Assembly (NCBI GenBank): GCA_914767715.1
Contig: OU612067.1
Coordinates: forward strand, 23,656,162-23,720,161
Length of the DNA stretch: 64,000 nt
Source: Membranipora membranacea
Taxonomy: Eukaryota; Bryozoa; Gymnolaemata; Cheilostomatida; Membraniporidae
Direction of reading: 5' to 3'
A program made the translations under genes and the position numbers. Every line of letters begins with the position of its first letter. Position 1 is the stretch's first letter. Below the pieces are notes generated by a model. That model worked only from the letters and a program-made list of their open reading frames with translations. It was not told the DNA's origin and searched no databases. Below, in pieces: positions 12,994 through 26,400 of the stretch.

Positions 12994-15936
12994 ATGTTCA
13001 GTTGCTTTGGCTGTATGAAACAGCTGATGTGGGGTGAGGGATTAGACAATGCTCCAACGGAAGAAAAGAAACTGCCAGCTGTAGAAATCGACACATCCAA
13101 TATTGGTATGTAGGCTAGGTTACATCATGTTTGCTTTCTTAAGAGAATATTCTGGAACCAGTTTCTTTCGCTTAATCATCATAAACAGTCACACTTCTCT
13201 TGTTATATTTTACTCCTCGTGCATTTAGCTTCTGGGTAGTTTTTTTCCAAGACGGCAGCAAAGCCACAAATACGGTACTCCTGACATATATCTACGTATT
13301 TCCTATCTATTAACCCGCATTGTAAGGGATAAGTTATCGGACTCTTATTTTAGTTTCAATCAAATTAGCGCCAATAATTTCTTAGTCTTAGGGTTTAGAT
13401 CTCTGTTGGAATGCGTACAACTTGTACTTAATACATCACAATTGTAATAATCAACAATTTAATATTGGTTATAATTGTAGAAATGTGTTGTGGTCCCTGA
13501 GAGGAGAGAATTATGTCAGCTTAGTGTAATATTATTTAAATGACCCGAGAAATGTTCACTTCTAGAGATTTAGATTAGGACACCATAATGTATTTAGTAT
13601 TAAGGGCCACACTCGCACTCAGGGATTGACTAATATGATCATCTTCGCACAATAAGTGGTGATGTTACCTTCTGTTAAACTTTGCCCTTATTATATACAA
13701 CGTATTGAATTCCGTTCTGCAGGTACTGATGTTGTCATAGTGAAGCAAGGTAAACGAGTATGTGGTACAGGGGGCGCTTTAGCGTGTGCACCAGTAGCAC
13801 AAGACAAAGCCTACTTTGAGGTCAAGGTTCAATCTACAGGTGAGACAAAGATACCAAAGAAGACAGCATGTACTCATAAGGGCAGAGTTGTACTTAGAGG
13901 GTCTGTAGGGAGGTAACCCCCCAGCTCTCTGCTAATATGCTAATATGAAATTGATATCATATCTGTGCGCCTTTATCTGCCACAATGATCGTTACCATTC
14001 ATCATTCGACATGGGAGTGAACCACCCATTCAAAGCATGAACCCAAAGTGTTGACTAAGACCTTTAATACTTTAATATGATTTGATTCCAATTACTGGTT
14101 GGCGCTTCTATAGGTTTAGTTTCTATTTCAGGTTTGTGGTGTATAGGTCTTGCCACCAGGAAGTATAGCGTACAGAATGAACTAGGAAAGTGTACTGAGA
14201 GCTGGGCATTAAGACAAGACGGCTCATTGGTTCACAATAATAAAGTTACCGATCAAATCTCTACGGAAATCGAGGAGGGTGATGTCATCGTAAGTTGAAA
14301 TCCGTCAAATTCAATCATCCAAATCGATCATTAAAAAAAAGGCTTTTATTTGTAATACATTGAATTTATTGATGGGGGGGGAGTTATGGTTACACCAAGG
14401 CTAAGCACACATGTGTGGACAATACCAGATTGTCCTTATAAAAGTAGACTGTGTCATCTGCATCATATGTGATATGTCTGATGGTGGTATGAATGTGTCT
14501 CATTACTCACCAATGAGCTTGGCAGTTTTTGCCGACAGATTGTCAATGTATCAAAAACTCTCTGACTCATATAGAGGGGGGGGGGGGGATCGCTCAACTC
14601 AGCAAAGTATTGAAGCACTAAACCACTAGTTCAGGAGTTTGATTTTAAATTTATAACTCCATTGTATAAGTATATATACTTGTTATTGCTTGCTCTCATT
14701 ATTTCCAGGGATGCACGTATGATCATGTTGAGTTGACGTTCTACCGAAACGGGACTCCTCTCGAAGCTCATATACGCAGTATAAAGGGAACAGTATTTCC
14801 TGCATTTTATGGTATGTTTGTACACTTTTTGGTTTGTTGTTGTTGTTTGTTGTACCTTGTACATGTTTTGGAAATGTTCCTCCGTCACCGGTAAACAGGA
14901 GCTTTTTGTTGACAACTTAACCAAATCACAGAATAGTTGATTCTAGGGCTCGTATTTTTCAAAAGGAAACAAAATTGATGTGATTACATGGTTAGTACAC
15001 AATACAGTTATTATTGTATGGATGGCAAACTGCACACAACTCCAAATGATACAAAATCTGCTAAACATTTGCAGCTAGTAATGCAAAAATTATTCTAGCC
15101 CATGAGATGGGCCTTTTACTCAGGGCTAGTGAGAGATATGTTGGTGATTTGACCGTAACATGTCCTGCAGCTGAGATTACTGTTAATGTCGGTTAAATAT
15201 TTAATTTCAATCAATCATAGAGATGGATATAGCAGCTCATCAATACCAGATAACAGTCTCCCTAGTATACTGTTGACAAACACTTCACTCTATTTATGCT
15301 ACTGAACTTGACTACTATTTTTAGCACATCCCAGAAATAACAAACTGATAGCAACAATTCTGAATTGGCTGTACATAGTTTATGTCACTGTGGTTGTAAA
15401 CTTAGGCTTAGATCCTGCAAAGCTAAATCCTCCAGGCACCAAACTACTTGATTCATTAAAAAGTTATTTTTGTATTCGCCCTCTAAGCTACTCAAGTAAT
15501 GACCGACCCTGCTGAATACATTGTGCACATAATACTGAGCCCAAAGGCCTTCAATTAAAAGCCAGCATGGTTTTTCTGTTCTGTTTGCATGCTCGGCTTA
15601 ATTGCCAAAATCCCTATTGAAAATATATTTAAAAATTACCAGCCCGTTTACTAGTTGTTCCTCATCCCCTAAAACTGGGAACTGGGTAGATAACTCACAG
15701 AGCTCTGTACCAGAGATCCTATCCAACTGGAAATAAGGGTAATACCAACCGCGGCCCCTTAAGAATAATGGTGTGGTTTTCTTTCTACATAATATAGCTG
15801 TATTCTCATATATTAGGCTGATGCTCTATCTGTTTCAGTTGATGATGGTGCTATACTAGATACATTATTCACAGACTTCAATCACTCGCCTCCTCCTGGC
15901 TTCGATCAAATGATGATCGAACAAGACATCCTGTGA
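12994..15936 (+). CDS. SPRYD7: SPRY domain-containing protein 7 orthologue, 5 coding exons
   Basis: Coding exons are 12,994-13,105; 13,723-13,839; 14,132-14,289; 14,709-14,811; 15,839-15,936. All four introns are GT-AG, phases fit, and the joined frame is open for 195 codons, close to the 196 aa of vertebrate SPRYD7. The first exon is the divergent cysteine-containing N-terminus (MFSCFGCM...) ending before the conserved GTDVVIVK block. Exon 2 carries CGTGG...YFEVKVQSTG, exon 3 the ...WCIGLATRK strand and the acidic EEGDVI, exon 4 YDHVELTFYRNG, and exon 5 VDDGAILD...PPPGFDQMMIEQ then stop. The whole protein is essentially one B30.2/SPRY beta-sandwich, a protein-interaction fold. The molecular role of SPRYD7 is poorly known, so I give none. 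The start is the first ATG giving a family-like length. Identity is very secure; the 5' UTR is not defined. Confidence 0.95.
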
Positions 15937-16186
15937 TAACTGGTGAGGAATTGTCTGCACTCATTCCAGTGTACTTTTCAATCACAGCAAGGACTAGATA
16001 CATTGTATAGATTAAGTGCCTGCCCAGGCTAATTTAATTTTGCAAGGAGAAGGTGCTGAAACCCTTCCCCCCATCTATACAACCGGATAGGGTACCTAAG
16101 CTACTGAACACAATCTATCATTCATCACACTACAGTCCAAACAACGTCCGTCGGGTCGAGATCAGTCAGCCTCAAGTCCAACAGGA

Positions 16187-16192
16187 AATAAA
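16187..16192 (+). promoter_or_regulatory. Candidate polyadenylation signal of SPRYD7
   Basis: AATAAA about 250 nt after the SPRYD7 stop, the first canonical hexamer I see on the plus strand in the convergent intergenic gap. Position only; no transcript evidence. Confidence 0.4.
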
Positions 16193-16806
16193 TGTCCACT
16201 GGTAAATCTTCATTCCATGAAAATCTTACACCATTCAAAATACATCAAATCGATATTTACTACTGATTTCATCACTTGCTGACCATTTTATTCCCATAGC
16301 TACAGCATCTCTGAACAAGGCAGTCATATTTATAGCCGTACATATTGTCACCCTTCAGGGTAGGCATTCATCTGTCTCTTCCAGTAAAAGTTTAATGGGA
16401 TTTATCACTCAGTGTTTTTCTTGTATTATGTTCTTACCTCATCTAAGTGAGCCTAGGCCTATTAGCTAGCATGCCATTCAAGTAGTAGCATGTTTGAACA
16501 ATTTCTTTTGGAGTGAAAAGTCCTTATAAAAACTTCTGCATTTTTATGATACTAAAATCCAGTCTAAAAAAAGCTACAATCGATGACTATAGCCCAATTG
16601 AAAGTATTTTTAACCCAATGCTGATAGTTTCCATTTAAATGACGCGTAGCTTTGATTTTTTTACCTTGACACACCATTGATATGTGAAGAAAGTATAGTA
16701 TCCAATTTATGTCTGTGTCGCGAGCTCCAGAACAAATTAGTTTTGTAAGATATTTATTGTGATGTGATACAAAATGTGAGGGGGAAAATCCTGCTTTTCA
16801 TGGGCT

Positions 16807-16812
16807 TTTATT
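16807..16812 (-). promoter_or_regulatory. Candidate polyadenylation signal of the nucleoside hydrolase gene
   Basis: TTTATT on the plus strand reads AATAAA on the minus strand, about 123 nt after the hydrolase stop. A second copy is at 16,753-16,758. Either would place the two convergent 3' ends within about 600-650 bp of each other. Confidence 0.45.
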
Positions 16813-16934
16813 TTATACTTCTGGTAATTTGTAAAATGTGATATTGCAGACAGAAAAAGTCATGTTGTCGTTTTTTGGTGCACAATAAAAATAACAGTAC
16901 TTTCAGTTACAAAACATCTCCGGTTGATTCTTAC

Positions 16935-18314
16935 TTAGACATCCATTTTCTCCAAAATTTCTTTAAAAATATCTGTGCTCCAACTCATACAAATATTAAT
17001 GTTGGCAGGGCGTTTCAGTAACCCCCTCCAGTCAACAATAAGCTGACCTCTGGTCAGAGGGTTACCCCCAGAGTCTATATAACAGTGACATAGCTTAGAC
17101 TCTACGCACATCTTGTCACTGAGGGCCCAAGCCATTGTCACCACATCCGGGGGACAATAGAGGGTGTTCCACACATCTCTGTCCATTTTGATTGTATGAG
17201 CAGTGATTGCGTTGATGAACTTCATGATTTCGGTGTCTCGGCTGACCCACTTTTTATGCCAATCCCAGTCTAGCCCAGCTCCACTGCTGGTCTCCCATGA
17301 CATGAGGAAGGTTGGGCACTCTGTCGACTCAAACACCATCGCTGTAGCCTCAGGATCTGTGGTTGTGTTGAACTCGCCTAAAACCGTCACATTTCCTTTG
17401 GCGTGAATAGCTCCGCCTTAAAACAAAATGGAGAAATAATTTGGCTATCGAAAATGTGCCATTATTTTAATAACAGCAATTATTTTCCCTGCTGCTATTA
17501 TATATTATATTATTATATATATATATTATATTATATATATTGTTAAGATAGCTCAATTGTTCACATGCTTCGAATGATGGGCTAAAATCGCATCAATGCG
17601 CATTCATACGGAGCATGGAAACATGGTGATGGTGCCACATACTCAAACCAATCTTAAATTTGAGAATTATCTCCGTATTGTAAAGCAAATCCATATCATC
17701 GTGGTCACGTAACATCGTCGTCAGTTTTGCGCATCCTGACATGGAGATTGAAATAATTAATAATTACAGCTTCTCAGTCTATATGCTGTCAGATGGAGGC
17801 CATGAGGCTAAAGTGACAATAACATACCCATAATGTAGAGGCCCTTCATCTTCTGGCATATTCCTCGGTCAAGTCTCATAGCAAGCGCGATGTTTGTGAG
17901 TGGCCCTAATGCCACTACTGTAATCTCACCGGGGTTTTCATTGATCAACCGACAAATGGCTACTGCTGCTTTCTCAGTTTTATTGATGACCGAATCGTAC
18001 GGTGGTGTACCAACAGTGGCTTCTGGAGCGTCACCTAATCCATCATGACCATGGTACTTAGTAGCATCAGTGTGTTCCGTCTCTATCAGAGGAAAGTTGA
18101 TAAGTGGCTGATCACAGCCTACAAATACCGGTATGCCCTTGACGCCGGCAGCATGTAGTACTCTGACGGTGTTTCGAGCGGCTTGTTCTACTGATACATT
18201 TCCGGCCACACATGTGATGGCTACGACTTCTACATCTTCTGTTAGTAGAGCCATCAGGATGGCTTGTGCATCATCTACCCCAGTGTCACAATCAATGATC
18301 AGTTTCTCCTTCAT
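16935..18314 (-). CDS. Inosine-uridine preferring nucleoside hydrolase family protein, 2 coding exons
   Basis: Coding exons are 17,828-18,314 and 16,935-17,416, joined by one GT-AG intron (phase 1), giving 322 aa. This family cleaves the N-glycosidic bond of ribonucleosides to ribose and base. The N-terminus holds the hallmark Ca-binding DxDxGxDD motif (DCDTGVDDAQA, residues 8-18). Further family blocks are the ALGPLTN loop (about 139-145), the MGGAI...GNVT strand across the splice junction (162-173) and the EFN...DPEA motif (177-186). Near the C-terminus a PPD-VTMAWAL block stands where the classical protozoan and bacterial enzymes have an HDP-like motif. The Asp is kept but the preceding His is Pro, so substrate preference or activity could differ. 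No signal peptide is seen, so it is probably cytosolic. It is convergent with SPRYD7. The start is the ATG placing the metal-binding motif at residue 8, as usual. Confidence 0.92.
17494..17541. repeat. AT microsatellite in the hydrolase intron
   Basis: An alternating TATAT/ATTATAT tract within the single intron of the nucleoside hydrolase gene. No other feature of that intron stands out. Confidence 0.7.
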
Positions 18315-21300
18315 CGTTCGTCAATTTGTCTTGGCTCTAAATTTTTGTCTCTGCTGCCTGTGCCACTACTAGCTCTTTCAATTATGCTGTCTTCAGTATT
18401 ATTACTACACGTACTGTGCAGCCCACTGTATTTGTGATTGAACTCTGAGCAATAAATGACAGCCTAGTGCTGATGAGCATGACGTGTGGACCAAGTGTGA
18501 ACTTTGAACCTTGTGTGAACTATATTGGTTACTTATGCTTTACAATGGATTACAAGGTAATAATCTTAACTGACAGTGACAAAGATTATAAATACTTAGA
18601 TATGACACTCCTATCAAACTGCGGTCTTCAGTTGAATAGGCAAGCGGGCGCATGAAAACGAGTGTTACGCTTCAATTATGAGCTTTATGATTAGTGGCTT
18701 TCAATAGAATTTCAATAGGAAATTCAAAATTTACACAGGTAGCCTGTTTGTTTTTCATGAAAATTATGTATTTCCAAATTTCACTGAAACTTCAAATAAA
18801 AATATTTTAGATCTAGACATTTCAGGCATCTCAATGATGCAAAAGTCAAAATCATGTGATGATTACTAACAAGTGATTTTGAGTTTTGAGGATTTTTTTT
18901 AGCAATCTTTACAAACTTTAAGATGTTTTGACACACAAGACTTACTCAGATAAACAGTTCTCTTTACATCAAAAACTAGTATTTGCATGTCTTAAAGTAG
19001 ATCCATGTAAATAAATGTGTTATCTAGTTATTTCAGTCTTCAGGGTGATAAAAAATCCAAATGAATTTGACGGCCTCCTAAAGAGTAGTATTGAAATGTG
19101 TTAGCAGTGGGTGACTTGGAGAAGCTTTCTGTTTTGTGGCATCAGATCTTGTCCATTTGTGCACCACAGTTACTCAGCACATCTAAACATGGACTATCAA
19201 TATTACTGAATAAGTGCAGTCTATGTCAATGCACGGATCAGTTTCTTTGAAAATGAATTCAAATTTTTGAGTATCGAGTTAGTATGGATCTTACTCGAGA
19301 GGATATCGTAGGATCTTATTGCAAGATTTGGTAAAAAACTATAAAGTACACTGTATGATCAACTAAGTGACATTGGCCTTATCATAGCATTTGAGGGGAA
19401 ACATGACTAACGATAGTTTGACTACCAAGGGAAGGTGATATAAGTGCAACTGTGGTGATCTTACCACTTACTATTTTGCCAGCGACTAAACGCCTGGTAG
19501 GTTAACTATATGATAGCTGAGATTATGGGTGGAGTTTCACTGATGTAGTTGAGTACTAGAGTATGGACCTGAGTTTTCATGTTATAACGCTAAGCTCAAT
19601 CTAAAATAAAGGCCCCATCATTCATGCAGATGGTTGGGTAATTTTTGCTAGCATATGTATAGAAGAGACATGTCCATATGGCGCTATGAACTGGACACTT
19701 TCTGGGCCGTCTCTATAGCCACATTTACCTCTTAAATTGGAGCAAATGTTCTCAAGTGAATATCTTGATTGAGGTGATTGGTAATAATGATTATTTTCAT
19801 GGTTCACAAAAAGATTATGTTGGAGGGGGAGGGAGAAAAGAAGGCTGTTTTTGGGCTGTTTTTATCTAGTTTTCAGCTTGTGAATGACAAATTTCATAAA
19901 TCTGACACCTTCCTTAGGTCAGCTTAAAATGACTGTTGGTCATAGGAAACTTTGTTTGATGTAAGGGCTATCTAGTATTGTGTGTACCTTGTCTTACTCA
20001 TCTCACAAAGGAATGTTAGCCACTAAATCAAATATATCTGCAAAATCCATTGACTGACTACATGAATAAATGCCTAGACTGTGGCCCATATGTTCTGGTA
20101 ACACATGTAAAAAAAATCAAGAGAATTGCATGAACCATTCTCAGGCAAATCTGAAATAAGTAAGGCTATGTCTGCAGAAAGAAATCATTTCTACATTGTA
20201 ATCTTATATAAACAGAGCAAGCGAGCACAGCATCCTAAAATGACAAACACTCGTTTTCACGCTTGAATTGCTGTGGACAGGGAACAGCGGGAGTGTCATG
20301 TCATAGTCATTGATAGTGATAAGTGATATATTTACCAAAAGCCAACAAAAACAAAGTATCTATGACAAGCCTACTAATAGCAAGACTATAAATAAGTTAT
20401 TGATATTATTACTATCAGGAAATATTATTTGTAATCTTTGATAATATGAGCAGGTGGAAACACAACCACAAAAAGGCCACAAAATGATTAATAAAAATAC
20501 TAGAGTATACACAAATATGCTGGGAATTTCAGTTCTCACGCTTTGATGAATGAAAACACTGATAGCTTGTTGCTCTGTAATTATCACAGCCATATTTATA
20601 GCGGCCCATTGCCTACCTTGTGCTAAACAAAAATAGCTTGTTAAGAATTTACTACATTGGAAATGAAAGAAGGCGACTTCATTCCACCCCTGTCTGATGC
20701 AGCAACCTGTAAAAAGCATGAATTTTGATGAAATACCATAATGTTACCTGGCCTAACATAAGTAGGACAGCTGAATTCTGCTCACAATATTATTTATTGG
20801 GACTGACACAGAATTGCATAGTTTTACCAGTTATGATTGTCAGAAAAGCTTAATTATTTGTATCCATCAATTTAGCCTGTCAAGACAGACTACCATCAAA
20901 TATACCATAGATATTACCAAAAGCTAACAGAAATATTGAATTTAAATTAGCTTTTGCATTCGTAAAATAGAATAAATGCATGCAATGCAGGAATACTAAT
21001 CGATACAAATATTTTATCCAAAGTGTTTATACAGATTTTTTACGCATTGCATATACCACAGCTTTCTTGATACTCTACAGCTATTTTTGGTTTCAAGATT
21101 TTACACCAAACCTGTCCTAGGTTTATCTATTTTGATTTGCATCCTCACTCACATCGATTTTTGACATTATAGTATGGTATACCAATCAATTATCAAACAC
21201 AAAACGTTATCATTTTTTCTCTTTTCCCCCCCCACCCAACTTTTGCCATAATTTAATTGGCATGTTATGGAAAACATCGGTTCTGGATGATATTGTCTGC

Positions 21301-23140
21301 CAAATAAACTGGTGTATATTATTGCAGTAACAGTAATATGAAGTGATAAACGGTGGTTGATACTCTAGTGCTATCTAGTGAGCTGGCAGATAGAGTTTGG
21401 AATGAGAGCCTATGCAATAGTTGCTCTAACCATTTTGATTGCCAATGACAGAAATAATTAGTTTTTTTTTCCTGAAAATAATTACAGATGGCACAGATTA
21501 TATAAATATTATTGGTGGCAATTTTTTCGAAAAGATAACATTGATGATGATGATGATATGTAGGTAATTTTGCCATCCCTAGTATTGAGTGAAAAATCTG
21601 AACAATGAATTCAACTATGTGGAGCTCAGACAAGTCCACAGTAGAGACAATGTGACTGCTCACCTTACCACACAACATGCATTCCTGTCAGAAACACGTA
21701 TCACCTATGAATGTAAAGGCATTACTAACCCTGAACATCGGCTATATGACATGATTCCGTAGATACAGTCAGCTAGAGGTAGTCACTCTAGTAGTTCACT
21801 CATGATGTCCCGGTAAAAATGCCGGACCAAAGCGCTATCAAAGACTATCTTTTATAAACATGGTGTATGATTATGCATATCAATCCGTCATGTTAGAGCT
21901 GGTGGTTATTTTTTTCTATTTTGTCTGACATGTTCTTATATGTTGTGTATTGTTGTCTCAATGCATGTTTTGAACGGTTTTCAATAACAAAGTTCATATC
22001 CAGTCATCATGAGTTGATGACGTGTTGTCGTAAGCTCTCTGTGTGCTCTTAGTGAGGGTGAGTGCATGGAGACATAATTCCGTCCGTACAATCTTCTCTT
22101 TGGTTCACAAAGGTACGTTAGGAAGCCTAGTATCTACTAAAGAAAAACTGCTGCTCTATTGCAATATCCTTTTTAAAACCAATTGTAGCGCAGGTACAGT
22201 TTGTTTTCATGTTGCCCTAGTAACATAGTCTCAATGATACTAACTAATATCAAAGTCACCACAGTGTTGTAACAAATGAATGTATTTTGTTAAAAAAATA
22301 GGCCATAAAAGATGAATAAAATGGATGAGAATAGAGAATGATGATTTTCCTGCACAAGTAAAACAAAAAAATAATGGAAACAAATGCACTAATGCGATGG
22401 CAAATGTCTAACGTCATAAAAACAAGTGATAGCTCTGGTTACTTCAGGGGGGGTTGGTGGGACACCCTCTCTGGTTACTTAGACAATAATATCACAGTCT
22501 ACCTAGTCCCAGATGAGAAACATACATAAGAGTGCAGAACATCAACGTTTGTATATCATTAAATACGAGGAAATATTTGACAGGGAGAAAAAACAACACT
22601 ATGACACATTTTCGTAGAGTTGTAGATGACTACACTTGCACAGGGAAGTACAAATAATTAAAATTTAAAATGAAACCGCTAGTTACTACACAATTTCAGA
22701 ATATTTCAAAAAATGTTTGTTATCGTTCAGAGAGGGGGACAACAATCGCACCAATGAGGGAGTTCATTGATCGCACACAGGCTAGAGTTTACGAAAGTTA
22801 CGCTATGGCCTTAAAAATAAGATCATTTAGTGGGGGCAAGAAAAGAAAACCGTCTAGGGAATGAAAGTCTAAATTTGAGCAACTGATGACAACAACATTT
22901 TGAGCTAGAAGAGTAATCTAAAAGCATGCACATGATAATTCAGGCCATTGAGGCCATTCAGTAAAAATATGTTTGTGAATTCGGTCCAGCTTTGAGCTAG
23001 AATTCCCTAAGTAAACCATAAAATATAAGCTATTCAAGTCAATCCTGATTAAAATTAATCAATTAATGTCTACTGTCTAATACAAATAGAAAAATACCTG
23101 AGAAATACCTCACCACTACAGAGCATCAGTTTAGAATGTT
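18315..23140. other. Gene-poor stretch between the hydrolase and ABCA1-like genes
   Basis: Nearly 5 kb without a supported coding exon. Frames at 20,360-20,719(-) and 21,319-21,678(-) are 119 codons but have no recognisable domain and read like translated AT-rich sequence. The hydrolase promoter (right of 18,314) and the ABCA1-like 3' UTR (left of 23,281) presumably use its edges. I see no clear polyadenylation hexamer for ABCA close to its stop. Confidence 0.5.
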
Positions 23141-23149
23141 GTAATACCA

Positions 23150-23266
23150 CGTAATGCAATATAATGCGATGTAATGCATTGTAATGCGAGGCAATGTAAT
23201 GCTATGCAATACATTGTAATGCGAGGCAATGTAATGCTATGCAATACATTGTAATGCATGTAAGTA
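23150..23266. repeat. Tandem TAATGC-type repeat just beyond the ABCA1-like stop codon
   Basis: About 35-bp units (core GTAATGCGAGGCAATGTAATG) repeated roughly two and a half times, with shorter TAATGC monomers before them. It begins 15 bp past the ABCA stop, so it would lie in the transcribed 3' UTR. Confidence 0.75.
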
Positions 23267-23280
23267 CTGCACTATTTCTC

Positions 23281-23499
23281 TTACACAATGAGATTAAGCT
23301 GACTACTGGAGCCGCGTGACGAGGCCCCTATACTAGTTGTCTCCGCGCTGACGAGGTTGGTATTATCTTCCTCCAGGCTGTCGGTTTGCTGTCGAGCGAA
23401 TCTAATAAACACATGATCCAGGCTTGTCTGTGTTACGCTGTAGTCCTCCACGTGACATTGTGAGCGCATCGACTCGAGCTTGGAGAATATCTCCGCTAC
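23281..23499 (-). CDS. ABCA1-like: ABCA1-like exon 43: C-terminal tail and stop
   Basis: Residues 2512-2583, with a regulatory strand ending [16 protein letters not shown]. The VFVNFA motif of human ABCA1, known to be needed for lipid efflux, appears here as VFIRFA (2541-2546). The protein ends QLNLIV, a hydrophobic-x-hydrophobic C-terminus that could fit a class II PDZ ligand; human ABCA1 also ends in a PDZ ligand. The acceptor is TTTGAAG|GTAG at 23,501-23,500 and the stop is TAA at 23,281. Confidence 0.9.
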   Translation of the reverse strand, partial: VAEIFSKLESMRSQCHVEDYSVTQTSLDHVFIRFARQQTDSLEEDNTNLVSAETTSIGASSRGSSSQLNLIV

Positions 23500-26400
23500 C
23501 TTCAAACGAGACAAAACATCCGCAATGATTAATGTGGAATCGCAAGGGGCCAATCCTCTTTAGGATACGATGTGAGCTACACCTGGTTCTAAATATGAAA
23601 TTTTTAATTTGGTCTATTGGTCTATCGATGGTTTGCAATTTTTAATTTAGATATTTGTTAAATTTCATTTAAAAGCCTAAGCAACTCTTAATTTGTCATT
23701 TTTCCTGTGTAATAATGTACGTTTGTCATAGCTGATACATACTCAGTACTTATGGGTATTTGGGCTTGGACTGACATGAAGATCTAAGTATGCATTTGAT
23801 ACCATTGATTCAGGATCTTATTCTAATGAGGGTTTTGAATATCTGTTGCATATTTATTCAGCAGAGGGGTAAGTCTTAGGAACGTTCACCACACCTTCCT
23901 AGAAAGTTAGACAACTCCTTGTTCGATGTAAAATTTTATGGCTCTAATTAAAAACAGACAAAATTGCAATTCAAAAGTTCACTCACTGCAAGGGTCTAGC
24001 TCACAAATCGCTCCCTCATTGATGGCACTTTACACATTCATTTGGTGATCTAAGCCATCAAAAATGTTAGAAAAAAAAACTTAGTGAACAATAATATATT
24101 AGGCCTACTTACGGGCACGTTAGATGATATGTGGTACTGTGCCATCAATAGACTACTCTCCAATAGCTTAGCAGCTTGATGGAATTCACTGTCCATAGCA
24201 TTAAGTAGTGGTGCTATATCAGGGGAGGCGTCCCGCGCCACCCGTATTGTCACATGGTAGCCTTCTCCATATTTGTTCTTTAAATGTTGTGGAGTACCTG
24301 AAATGTTTGAGAGAGAGAATTATATTGGGAGAACGACTAGACCAGACAACTGCTTCTTCTTCTGTTGATGATTTTTCAACCAAATATAATGACAATGAAG
24401 TTTTAAAGAGATCCCTAATATGCTCGATTTCAGTTACCTGGATTTATGTTTCTTCTAACAATTCACAATAATAACACATAGGGTTCGCGCCAACCTACAG
24501 TCAAAAAACAGGGAGAGTACCTCCGAATTCTTCAAAATGATCCTATCCTATGGCTGGATGGACCAGTTGGAGATCACTAATACGCAAGTGTTGGCGGTCT
24601 TGGGTTTAAATCACATTGCGGTCTATTGACTACTGAACTCAATGGGTGCCCCAGGTGTGCAAACTGAGAGCAACTTGGCGCCGAATATGGCAGCCGCACC
24701 CTTTAGGCTTCTTTATTTCTCAGTCTGCGGACAGAGACAGAACTTGAGATTTTAACCCACATTAATAACCCACTTACCCAGACATTTGAAGGTTCCGTTG
24801 ACCATGATAGCGAGTCTATTACATAACACCTCACATTCCTCCATACTGTGAGAGGTAAGGACCACGGCTCGTCCTTCTTTTGTTATTTTAAGTATACTGT
24901 CCCACAGGAAGCGACGGGCCTTTGGATCCATACCTAGAAAAGCAAAGACATAGATCATAGATTGGTGAAAGCATGATAAATTATGAAAGCATAGATGGTA
25001 GAGTGATATTCAAACTTCAGAAATCTGTTCTATGCAATAAAATTCTAAATATTCTAAATGAAATTTATTTTTACTGTTTAATTTTCCTGTGCTTGAGAAT
25101 ATTTGGCAGCTCAGTTAAGTAAGCGGAAATATTTGGTTGAATTTGAATTCGATTTCTCATCGCAACATTGAAGTCTCTCTCTCAACTGTTCACATATCCT
25201 TAACCCTTGGACAAACATGATGGTTAGAGCTCTAACGATGTACTACATCGCAATACAGTGCCATCTTTCAACACTGTTGATTTATATTGTTCAATAGTTT
25301 GAGTTTAAAACTTTATTACGATATTATCATTTAGAATTCGGGCATACCTGTGGTAGGTTCATCTAAGAACACTATAGAAGGATTGCCTATCAGCGCTATC
25401 GCTGCCTGTAGTTTTCTCTTATTACCACCAGAGAGAGTTCCCGCTCTTTTGTTCTGATATTTTTTCAGGCCAAGTTTTCTCATTTTCTTCTCAGCCACGG
25501 ACTGAAAGCATAAATCACCAGATAACAGTACAGGCTATTGCTTTCTCTATAAACCTTAGAGATGAATTATTTTGAACAGGTAAACCACAACTATATTGTA
25601 CCACCAACATGTGTTACCCTTCATACCTATTGAGTGTTTATTTTTTAGCAGGGTATTCTCCTTTGGTGTATCTTTCGTGAAAAGATGTTTAGTTGGCAGC
25701 GACCACCTTTGCTTTTCATTTCTAAAGCCACATATTTTGTTATCATGGCTAATAGTCGATCAGTGTGTTTCAAATGGGATGGGCGTTGAGATAAGGCCTT
25801 AATGGATGATTTGCAGGAAGGTATACACTCATTGCAAAAACAGTATTACTGATAACATGAAATAAAAGTGTAAGAATAAAATATATATCCATATGTATAC
25901 ATTTATAATATAGTAAAGATATTATATTAAAATATATCATACCTGCACATACTGAGACGGCACACCTCTGATTCTGGCGTAGTACATGAGATGCTCCATG
26001 ACTGTGAGGAGCGGGTCTATAGCATCAAACTGTGGACAGTATCCTAATATCTGCTGTACCTGGTTGGGACTGTGAGTTACACTAAAATACATCAATTAGT
26101 TCTACATATTACAGCATATGAATTCGTCTAAGAACCAAGGTGTGCACAAGAGACGGCATGGATGAAAAAAATTGCAATGGATTGAGCTAGGATCAAATTT
26201 ATAAAGCATTGAAATCACTGCTTTCGGTTGGTCGGCTGGCTGTAGTGGATGGCGTTAGAGAGGCTAGCCAAGATACACAGAATATAAAGGAGGAAACCAG
26301 ATAAATAATACAGATCCTGGTCCTGATGAATGTTGGGGAGTTTCAAGGGAGATCTGGTAGAGCTTAGTCTATTGTTTGCCACCTATAGCATGATGGCGAT

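Noticed and set aside
20360-20719. 119-codon hydrophobic frame on the minus strand
   Set aside because: No recognisable family, no supporting splice sites or neighbouring exons; hydrophobicity is expected from AT-rich sequence.
21319-21678. 119-codon frame on the minus strand with a His run
   Set aside because: The His run comes from an ATG/ATC trinucleotide repeat (TGATGATGATGATG); nothing else supports coding.
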